A stretch of DNA of 6,506 nucleotides, taken from NCBI GenBank assembly GCA_944392285.1, contig CALXWF010000022.1:1-6506 (forward strand), written 5' to 3'. Under the pieces are notes generated by a model. The model had not been told where the DNA came from and did no database searches. It saw only the letters and a program-made list of their open reading frames with translations. The position numbers were made by a program, and so were the translations under genes. The stretch comes from an uncultured Alphaproteobacteria bacterium (GTDB lineage Bacteria; Pseudomonadota; Alphaproteobacteria; RF32; CAG-239). This document shows, one piece after another, positions 1-4,561 of the stretch (position 1 is its first letter; each line of letters starts with the position of its first letter).

Positions 1-47
1 AGGCTTATCTGGCTCATTCTTTCCACTCTCTAGGCTTTTCCCTTATT

Positions 48-180
48 GTCATGCTGAACTTGTTTCAGCATCTCCGAGGGCTCATTCGTCCCGTAAGCCT
101 CGCGCGGCATTGCACTTGCGCTTGGCAACTATCGACTCCAACATCTCTGCAATGAGACCCTGAAACGAGTTCAGCATGAC
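48..180. repeat. Long imperfect inverted repeat (REP/MITE-like intergenic element)
   Basis: The left arm (48-74, beginning gtcatgctgaac) and the right arm (154-180, ending gttcagcatgac) are reverse complements at about 24 of 27 positions, separated by about 79 bases. A second, nested inverted pair, cattgca (108-114) and tgcaatg (148-154), lies inside. Elements with this gtcatgctgaac core are familiar as dispersed intergenic repeats in several bacterial genomes, where one reading frame gives a recurring spurious peptide containing HAELVSAS; that frame is present here from about base 2 to 163. No transposase, target duplication or conserved gene is visible. The function is unknown; it could fold as a long hairpin in RNA or be a non-autonomous mobile remnant. 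Only one copy is in the window, so dispersal cannot be shown here. Confidence 0.7.
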
Positions 181-408
181 AGAAAATTTTTCTTACCATA
201 GATTTATGATATCATACTCTTTCAGTATAGGCAAAAAAATTAAAAAAACATTTAACAAAGAAGCAAAAGAATATTTTTCCAAAGAATATCTCTTCTGGAT
301 AAGTCAACAGAAAAATTTTGATTTTTTTAAAATTACGATATTGATTTATGTGCTAAATAACGTTAACTTAAAGACAAACTGATAAATTGATAAATAAAAG
401 AGGTAGAA
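181..408. other. AT-rich intergenic leader upstream of ihfB
   Basis: This stretch has no convincing gene. It is strongly AT-rich with many A and T tracts and a small palindrome, atgatatcat, at 206-215. A 68-codon open frame starts at 176 inside the repeat's right arm, but it has no ribosome binding site and a low-complexity Lys/Phe/Ile/Asn composition, so I treat it as noise. The ihfB promoter should lie here, but I could not find a well-spaced -35/-10 pair. A partial match to the IHF site consensus is at 311-323. Confidence 0.5.
399..403 (+). promoter_or_regulatory. Ribosome binding site setting the GTG start of ihfB
   Basis: The sequence agagg ends five bases before the GTG at 409. It supports GTG as the start, and that start also aligns exactly with the usual MTKSELIERI beginning of IHF beta. 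Confidence 0.75.
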
Positions 409-687
409 GTGACTAAATCAGAACTTATTGAGCGTATTGCCAACAAAAACCCGCATCTTTTGTTAAAAGACGTTGAAAGAATAGTTGGGGTTATTTTAGA
501 TAAAATTACATCATCTTTAGCAAAAGGTGAAAGAGTTGAGTTTCGTGGTTTTGGGGCGTTTTCCGTTCGTACGCGCACACCGCGTCTGGCCAAAAACCCG
601 CGTACCGGTGAGCAAGTGAAAGTAGAGGAGCGCAACATCCCCCACTTCAAAACCGGCAAACAGTTGCATGAACTTTTGAATAAATAA
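409..687 (+). CDS. ihfB: Integration host factor subunit beta
   Basis: This is the beta subunit of the heterodimeric nucleoid protein IHF, which binds and sharply bends DNA in recombination, replication and transcription. The 92-aa product is family length and begins MTKSELIERI like known IhfB proteins. The helical dimerisation part covers residues 1-40. The HU/IHF signature follows (GERVEFRGFGAFSVR, 40-54), then the DNA-binding arm with RNPRTG-type sequence KNPRTG (62-67). Pro64 matches the intercalating proline, and Glu44 and Arg46 match the residues that mark IHF beta rather than HU. The start is GTG, supported by a ribosome binding site and by the family N-terminus. The LapA-domain gene follows 29 bases downstream, probably in the same transcript. 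In many alphaproteobacteria rpsA lies upstream; here the upstream DNA is a repeat and AT-rich sequence. Confidence 0.96.
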   Translation: MTKSELIERIANKNPHLLLKDVERIVGVILDKITSSLAKGERVEFRGFGAFSVRTRTPRLAKNPRTGEQVKVEERNIPHFKTGKQLHELLNK

Positions 688-716
688 ATACACATCAGAA
701 AGAAAGGGTCACGGTT

Positions 717-1142
717 ATGGGTTTCATTAAAATGCTTATCGGCTTGCCCCTGTTGGTTGTTATTTTGGTTTTTGCCTTTGTCAACAACGACATGGCCACC
801 TTTAACCTTTGGCCCTTTTATATTGAAATAACCGTATCTTTGAGTGTTGCGATAGTCTTTTTATTGGCTTTGGGCTTTATCTTGGGCAACTTCTTTTCTT
901 GGTTGTCTTATGCGCCGGTTCGCTCAGCCTTGCGCCAACAGAAAAAGCAATGTCGCAAACTCAGTAAAGAACAGCTCAAACTTGTTAAAGAAGTTGAAGA
1001 CTTGCATGAGAATCTTAATTCTCTTAAAGAACTTGAAGCCAAAATGCCCAAACCCACGTTTCGTGAAAAATTGGCGCGTTTCTTCAAGCGCAAGCCCAAA
1101 GAGCCCGCCAACGGCACAACCAATGACGGCGGCGTAATTTAA
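717..1142 (+). CDS. LapA-domain (DUF1049) inner-membrane protein
   Basis: This is a 141-aa membrane protein of the LapA/DUF1049 family. In E. coli, LapA works with LapB in controlling lipopolysaccharide synthesis; the role in alphaproteobacteria is less defined. Two membrane segments are visible at about residues 3-22 and 39-62. The family-typical stretch FVNNDMATFNLWPF joins them, and a glycine-containing second helix (LGFILGNFFSWL) follows. After the membrane part comes a charged, Lys/Glu/Leu-rich coiled-coil segment (about 72-110) and a basic tail, so the C-terminus is probably cytoplasmic. The ribosome binding site is aaaggg, eight bases before the ATG. Position directly after ihfB is the usual place for this family in alphaproteobacteria, which strengthens the call. 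accD follows after 65 bases. Confidence 0.85.
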   Translation: MGFIKMLIGLPLLVVILVFAFVNNDMATFNLWPFYIEITVSLSVAIVFLLALGFILGNFFSWLSYAPVRSALRQQKKQCRKLSKEQLKLVKEVEDLHENLNSLKELEAKMPKPTFREKLARFFKRKPKEPANGTTNDGGVI

Positions 1143-1207
1143 ACTGGAAATTTTATAAAAACTCTGCTAAGACTTAACCCAAGATTTAACAAAAGAATGG
1201 TAGAAAG

Positions 1208-2089
1208 ATGAATTGGCTTACAGATTTTGTTCGACCGAAAATACAAAAAACTTCTCTTAAAGAGATAGATGACAACCTTTGGACCAAATGTCCGCAATGT
1301 GGGCAGATGCTGTTTTCCAAAGAGCTTAAAAAGAGCAATTATGTCTGCACGCGTTGCGGCCATCATTTGCGTTTATACATTGAAAAACGTTTCAAAATGC
1401 TTTTTGACAACGGTGAGTTTAATGAGGTTACCTTACCTCACGTTGTTGAAGACCCCTTAAATTTTAAGGATTCCAAACGCTATACCGACCGTTTGAAAAC
1501 TTATCGCAAATCCACCGGCAATGAAGATGCGATTCGCGTTGCCCAAGGAGAAATCGGCGGCATAACCTGTGTGGTTGCGGCGATGGACTTTTTCTTCATG
1601 GGCGGTTCCATGGGAACGGCAGTCGGTGAAGGCATTGTTAAAGCGGCAGAGCTTGCTTGCAAGGGCAACTATCCGTTGATTACCATTGCGGCCTCCGGCG
1701 GCGCCCGCATGCAGGAAGGTATTCTGTCTTTAATGCAAATGGCGCGCACCACGGCAGCGGTTAACAAAGTTAAAGAAAAAGGTTTGCCTTTTATTTCCGT
1801 TATGACAGATCCGACCACAGGCGGTGTTTCAGCCTCTTTTGCCATGCTTGGTGATGTTCACATTGCCGAAAAAGGCTGTGTTATCGGCTTTGCCGGTCAG
1901 CGTGTTATTGAGCAAACCATTCGTGAAAAATTACCTGAAGGTTTCCAACGTGCCGAATATCTTAAAGAGCACGGCATGGTAGACATTGTTTGTGAGCGTG
2001 CGCAACTTAAAAATGAGCTGGTTAAGGTCATAAGCATTTTAACCCACAGCAAACCCCAGCTGACAACTTTGTCGATAGAGCGTCGTTAA
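1208..2089 (+). CDS. accD: Acetyl-CoA carboxylase carboxyltransferase subunit beta
   Basis: AccD pairs with AccA to move the carboxyl group from carboxybiotin to acetyl-CoA, making malonyl-CoA, the first committed step of fatty acid synthesis. The 293-aa length fits (E. coli AccD is 304 aa). The N-terminus MNWLTDFVRPKI is typical. An intact four-cysteine zinc ribbon is present: Cys28, Cys31, Cys47 and Cys50. The crotonase-fold carboxyltransferase core shows GGSMGTAVGEG (132-142), ASGGARMQEG (162-171, oxyanion-hole glycines) and TDPTTGGV (200-207). As I recall, many Rhizobiales AccD proteins have lost part of the ribbon, so the complete set is a small lineage clue. The ribosome binding site is weak, with agaaag directly against the ATG. 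In many alphaproteobacteria trpFBA precede and folC follows this gene; neither is here. A strong terminator begins three bases after the stop. Confidence 0.97.
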   Translation: MNWLTDFVRPKIQKTSLKEIDDNLWTKCPQCGQMLFSKELKKSNYVCTRCGHHLRLYIEKRFKMLFDNGEFNEVTLPHVVEDPLNFKDSKRYTDRLKTYRKSTGNEDAIRVAQGEIGGITCVVAAMDFFFMGGSMGTAVGEGIVKAAELACKGNYPLITIAASGGARMQEGILSLMQMARTTAAVNKVKEKGLPFISVMTDPTTGGVSASFAMLGDVHIAEKGCVIGFAGQRVIEQTIREKLPEGFQRAEYLKEHGMVDIVCERAQLKNELVKVISILTHSKPQLTTLSIERR

Positions 2090-2091
2090 TT

Positions 2092-2123
2092 AAAAAATCT
2101 CGGAATTTTCCGAGATTTTTTTT
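2092..2123. terminator. Bidirectional intrinsic terminator between convergent accD and DUF1349 genes
   Basis: A perfect 10-bp inverted repeat (aatctcggaa at 2096-2105 against 2108-2117) is flanked by an A run on the left and a run of eight T on the right. It therefore gives a hairpin plus U-tract on both strands. It sits right after the accD stop and overlaps the stop codon of the minus-strand DUF1349 gene (2122-2124), so it can end both transcripts. Confidence 0.9.
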
Positions 2124-2685
2124 AAGCCACATCAATTGTTTCAAGCACGGCTTCAAAGCCTTCTTTTTGCGGCGAGCAGACATAAGCGCCGACTTTAACT
2201 TCGTCCATGTCATAAAGCAGGGCAGAGCGTCTGAGCAAAACATAATGAACCCCATCAGTGGAATAATATAACAAATATTCACCTTTCACACGGCGAATTT
2301 TGAAAGATAATTCTTCTTCAACCGGCAAAATCTGGTGCAAGCTCCAATCCGAGCAACCGCCGGAGGCACACACCGTGCCGATACGTGGATTTTCCATATT
2401 TTCTTGCATCAAAGAAATTTTCAGCCAATTATTTTTATCGATTCTCACCATGAGGCCGCATTGTTCAAAGGCCTCCGGCCGATAAAAGCGCCATTTGGCC
2501 GTCAAACAAAAATCTTTCAAGACACGCTTAAAGAAAAAATGCCCAGTATCTTTTGCAAATTTTGCGCGGTTATTTACCCAAAAATCGGTGCCGGCCAGAG
2601 CTTTAACTTTCATGCCCTCATCGCCGAAATAAACTTCTTCGGGTTCATTAAGCCATTCAAAATCTTTAAGCACGTCCAAAAGCAT
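2122..2685 (-). CDS. DUF1349 family protein (concanavalin A-like fold, COG3506)
   Basis: This 187-aa cytoplasmic protein looks like DUF1349, a family with a predicted concanavalin A-like beta-sandwich, sometimes labelled 'regulation of enolase' without firm biochemical support. Recognisable family features, in order, are an N-terminal WLNEP segment, the DFWVNN block, then CGLMVRIDKNNWLKISL and the SGGCSDWS block near the middle, and a final beta-rich half with FKIRRV and YYSTDG. There is no signal peptide or membrane segment. The length is close to the family's usual 190-200 aa. The start codon shares one base with the stop of the dnaJ-like gene (TAATG), and aggA-type ribosome binding bases lie at 2693-2696, so translation is probably coupled. 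The stop overlaps the bidirectional terminator, making this the last gene of the run. The substrate or partner is unknown; a sugar-binding role is only suggested by the fold. Confidence 0.8.
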   Translation of the reverse strand: MLLDVLKDFEWLNEPEEVYFGDEGMKVKALAGTDFWVNNRAKFAKDTGHFFFKRVLKDFCLTAKWRFYRPEAFEQCGLMVRIDKNNWLKISLMQENMENPRIGTVCASGGCSDWSLHQILPVEEELSFKIRRVKGEYLLYYSTDGVHYVLLRRSALLYDMDEVKVGAYVCSPQKEGFEAVLETIDVA

Positions 2686-3557
2686 TAAAAGTTCCTGACA
2701 GATTCATCTCCCATGTCGGCCAAAGCTTTTTCCAGAGCGGCATTTTTGGTCTTCGGGCTGACAATTTTCAGGCTGATGATTTGGTCGCCTTGTCCGGATT
2801 TGTTTTTAATCCCCTTTCCTTTTAAGCGCAGCTTTTCCCCGCTTGAAGAATAAGGCGGAATGTGAACAACAACTTTACCGCTGATGGTCGGAATGGTAAC
2901 TTTAGCTCCAAGCACGGCCTCTTTCATGCTAATCGGCAGTTCCAACAAAACATTAAGCCCGTCCAAAGAAAAATAGGGGTGTTTATCCACATTTATCGTA
3001 ATCAAAACATCGCCTTTGGGGCCGCCGTTAAAGCCGTCTTGACCCAGCCCTTTTAACCTTAAGGTTTGACCGTCAAGCGTTCCGGCCGGAATTTTGACAT
3101 TAATATTTTTGCCCTGAATAATAACAGAGGTTTCACCGCCTTTTGCCGCGGTCAAAAAGTCAACCCTCATGCTATAGGCAATATCTTCGCCTTTGCGCGG
3201 CCCGCGAGATTGTCGCGTCCCAAAGCCTTGAGCACCGCCGCCAAATTGTGAAAAAATATCCTCCCCGAAGATTGAAGAAAAATCAAACCCCTGTGCGCCG
3301 CCAAAACCGGCGCCGAAGCCGGTCGGTTTGCCGTCGGCATCAATTTCATTATTGTCATATTTTTGGCGTTTTTCTTTATCACCCAAAATATCATAAGCGC
3401 AAGAAATTTCCTTAAATTTCTCGGCGGCATCTTTATTATCTTTGTTCAAATCGGGGTGATATTTGCGCGCCAACTTCCGATAAGCTGATTTTATTTCAGC
3501 CTCTGAAGCATCTTTGGAAACACCCAATACATGATACAAATTTTTTGTCATTGTCAA
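2685..3557 (-). CDS. DnaJ-like co-chaperone without zinc finger (class II, CbpA-like)
   Basis: This J-domain protein is expected to stimulate the ATPase of DnaK and hand over unfolded clients. The J domain spans about residues 6-70 with the essential HPD motif at 34-36. A Gly/Phe-rich linker covers about 80-113, and the DnaJ C-terminal substrate-binding domains cover about 123-285. The four CXXCXGXG zinc motifs of true DnaJ are absent; only one cysteine (Cys53) is present. With 290 aa it matches class II proteins such as CbpA (about 306 aa), so it is probably not the main dnaJ. The start is uncertain: TTG at 3557 lies seven bases from a gaggag ribosome binding site, whereas ATG at 3551 lies thirteen bases away and would give a product two residues shorter. 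A candidate RpoH promoter lies just upstream. The DUF1349 gene overlaps its stop by one base. Confidence 0.92.
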   Translation of the reverse strand: MTMTKNLYHVLGVSKDASEAEIKSAYRKLARKYHPDLNKDNKDAAEKFKEISCAYDILGDKEKRQKYDNNEIDADGKPTGFGAGFGGAQGFDFSSIFGEDIFSQFGGGAQGFGTRQSRGPRKGEDIAYSMRVDFLTAAKGGETSVIIQGKNINVKIPAGTLDGQTLRLKGLGQDGFNGGPKGDVLITINVDKHPYFSLDGLNVLLELPISMKEAVLGAKVTIPTISGKVVVHIPPYSSSGEKLRLKGKGIKNKSGQGDQIISLKIVSPKTKNAALEKALADMGDESVRNF

Positions 3558-3564
3558 AAATTTT

Positions 3565-3570
3565 CTCCTC
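3565..3570 (-). promoter_or_regulatory. Strong ribosome binding site of the dnaJ-like gene
   Basis: On the minus strand this reads gaggag, a near-perfect Shine-Dalgarno sequence. It is seven bases from the TTG at 3557 and thirteen from the ATG at 3551, so spacing favours the TTG start. Confidence 0.75.
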
Positions 3571-3577
3571 AGGTGTT

Positions 3578-3606
3578 ATATAGGAAGAGAATAAGCTTTT
3601 TGCAAG
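3578..3606 (-). promoter_or_regulatory. Candidate RpoH (sigma-32) heat-shock promoter before the dnaJ-like gene
   Basis: On the minus strand, CTTG (3606-3603) is followed by 18 bases and then CCTATAT (3584-3578). This fits the published alphaproteobacterial heat-shock consensus CTTG-N17/18-CYTATNT in every specified core position; the trailing G of the longer consensus is a C here. The same bases also read as a fair sigma-70 promoter (TTGCAA, 17 bases, TATATA). Transcription would start near 3570, leaving a very short leader that only just contains the ribosome binding site, which is a reason for caution. It lies in the 49-base gap after the putative lipoprotein gene. Confidence 0.5.
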
Positions 3607-3900
3607 TTAGGGGCGTTGTTGATAATCACAAATAAAGGTGGCGCGTCTGGCGTTGTTTTTATACAAGACCACATCGGAGAGTGTAGCTTTTTTGTCATTT
3701 TGCTCTTGGCAATAGAGGGCAGCAAGCATGGCCAGTTCATCGACGCGAATATTTTTATATTCATAAACCACATGGCTCGGCGAGGTTTCAACCACCACGA
3801 CATTATCAACATATTTGTTAAAATTCGGCCGAAATTCCTGATGAGCGACACAAGCGGCAAATAAAAAGACGGTAGACACCAACAACAAAAGTTTTTTCAT
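3607..3900 (-). CDS. Small putative lipoprotein of unknown function
   Basis: I do not recognise the family. From the ATG at 3900 the product is 97 aa and begins MKKLLLLVSTVFLFAAC, a lysine-headed hydrophobic signal ending in a lipobox-like FAAC, so Cys17 is the likely lipidated residue. The mature part, about 80 residues, has a short beta-like stretch (VDNVVVVETSPSHVVYEYKNIRV), then a helical DELAMLAALYCQEQ segment and two further cysteines (one in LYCQE, one in FICDY) that could pair. An in-frame ATG at 3939 would add 13 residues ahead of the signal and overlap the upstream gene, so I prefer 3900; its ribosome binding site is weak. The gap to the upstream 59-aa gene is 16 bases, so the two are probably co-transcribed. 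Its stop lies just before the dnaJ-like promoter region. Confidence 0.7.
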   Translation of the reverse strand: MKKLLLLVSTVFLFAACVAHQEFRPNFNKYVDNVVVVETSPSHVVYEYKNIRVDELAMLAALYCQEQNDKKATLSDVVLYKNNARRATFICDYQQRP

Positions 3901-3916
3901 CTTATGCACTTTCTGA

Positions 3917-4096
3917 CTAGAGTTCAATTTCTCTGCCATTAACCGTTTTAGGGTTTTGCGGCGGAGATTTTGGTTTTGGCAAATTATGAGAGTCTGCGCG
4001 CCCTTTCATTTGGGCCACCCTTTCGCGCAACTTTGCCAACCGCTCCGATATTTGACTTTTTGGAGCAGAGGGCGCTTGTTGAGATACCTGAGGCAT
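3917..4096 (-). CDS. Small proline-rich/charged protein, unknown function
   Basis: I do not recognise the family. The ATG at 4096 has a very good ribosome binding site (gggagg, five bases away), which is the main support for a real gene and for this start; an upstream in-frame ATG at 4150 would add 18 residues without such a site and begins inside a palindrome. The 59-aa product has a Gln/Ser/Pro-rich beginning, a short amphipathic helix rich in Arg, Lys, Glu and Leu (about residues 17-33, SERLAKLRERVAQMKGR) and a Pro/Lys-rich tail (LPKPKSPPQNPK). There is no signal peptide. It sits between two genes for exported proteins on the same strand. It could be a small linker or adaptor protein; that is only a guess from composition. 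Confidence 0.55.
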   Translation of the reverse strand: MPQVSQQAPSAPKSQISERLAKLRERVAQMKGRADSHNLPKPKSPPQNPKTVNGREIEL

Positions 4097-4141
4097 AAGC
4101 ACCTCCCTTTTGCCGACTTTGTGCCAAGATAACATCTTTTT

Positions 4142-4158
4142 ATTAAGCAATGCTTAAT
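4142..4158. repeat. 17-bp palindrome in the leader of the 59-aa gene
   Basis: The arms attaagca (4142-4149) and tgcttaat (4151-4158) flank a single central base. No T-run follows on the minus strand (it reads into an A run), so it does not look like a terminator. A one-base centre suits a dimer-binding DNA operator better than an RNA hairpin. It lies between the stop at 4166 and the start at 4096. Confidence 0.45.
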
Positions 4159-4165
4159 TTAGAGA

Positions 4166-4474
4166 TTATTTCAAAATATTATAAATATCTTTACCGGCTT
4201 GTTCGAGCACTTTTTGCACCCGTTTGTTGGTTGTGTTTTTGGTGCGGCTGTTGGTGAGTTTATTGAGCATTTGCTGCAAGTCTTGAAGAAAACGTTTATC
4301 TTGGCGCAAAGCCTCAATGTCTTGCAAGTTTTCCTCATCGTTGATTTTATAATTAACCACGGCTTTCAAGGTGGCGATATATTCGGCTTCCTTGCGGGCG
4401 GCAAAAGCCTGAGCATCAGACGCCAAAGCAGACAAGAACATAAAACCAATTAACGGCAGATAAGTTATTTTCAT
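4166..4474 (-). CDS. Small exported helical protein, unknown function
   Basis: I do not recognise the family. From the ATG at 4474 the product is 102 aa with a clear Sec signal: MKITYLPLIGFMFLSALA, then AQA before Phe24, a typical AXA signal peptidase I site (cleavage after Ala23). There is no lipobox cysteine; in fact there is no cysteine at all. The mature part of about 79 residues is charged and predicted mostly helical, with repeated Leu/Gln-rich stretches (ALRQDKRFLQDLQQML) that could form a helical hairpin or coiled coil, and a basic C-terminal third. The ribosome binding site is ggggga, about four bases from this ATG; the longer frame from 4507 puts 11 residues before the signal and is less likely. 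It is the first gene of the minus-strand run and is divergent from the ELM1-family gene. Confidence 0.7.
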   Translation of the reverse strand: MKITYLPLIGFMFLSALASDAQAFAARKEAEYIATLKAVVNYKINDEENLQDIEALRQDKRFLQDLQQMLNKLTNSRTKNTTNKRVQKVLEQAGKDIYNILK

Positions 4475-4511
4475 ACTTCCCCCGAACGAAAAAAACGTTA
4501 TAATCAACTAA

Positions 4512-4539
4512 ATTATAAAACAAAAACATGGTTTGACCA
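4512..4539 (-). promoter_or_regulatory. Candidate promoter for the minus-strand run
   Basis: On the minus strand a perfect TATAAT (4517-4512) lies 16 bases from TGGTCA (4539-4534), which matches four of six -35 positions. Transcription would start near 4505, about 30 bases before the ATG at 4474. The -35 overlaps the palindrome at 4526-4542. Confidence 0.4.
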
Positions 4540-4542
4540 TGT
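4526..4542. repeat. Operator-like palindrome between divergent genes
   Basis: The arms acatggt (4526-4532) and accatgt (4536-4542) are separated by ttg, a perfect 7-bp inverted repeat. It lies in the 87-base gap between the divergent starts at 4474 and 4562 and overlaps the proposed minus-strand -35. On the minus strand a T-rich stretch follows, so a weak terminator is an alternative reading, but no upstream minus-strand gene needs one there. Confidence 0.5.
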
Positions 4543-4561
4543 AAAAAAGCGAGTTATCACA

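Noticed and set aside
2..163. Open frame running in from the window start, containing HAELVSAS
   Set aside because: It is the translation of the repeat element, a well-known kind of spurious reading; nothing upstream supports a gene.
176..382. 68-codon plus-strand open frame before ihfB
   Set aside because: It starts inside the inverted repeat, has no ribosome binding site, and its composition simply reflects AT-rich DNA.
3917..4150. Longer 77-aa form of the proline-rich protein
   Set aside because: Its ATG lies at the centre of the palindrome with no ribosome binding site, while the ATG at 4096 has a strong one.
4502..4514. IHF-site-like aatcaa followed by att in the divergent region
   Set aside because: The spacing to the TTR part is one base too long for the consensus.
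4526..4542. Palindrome read as a terminator
   Set aside because: The stem has only seven pairs and is AT-rich, and no minus-strand gene lies upstream to be terminated; an operator is more likely.
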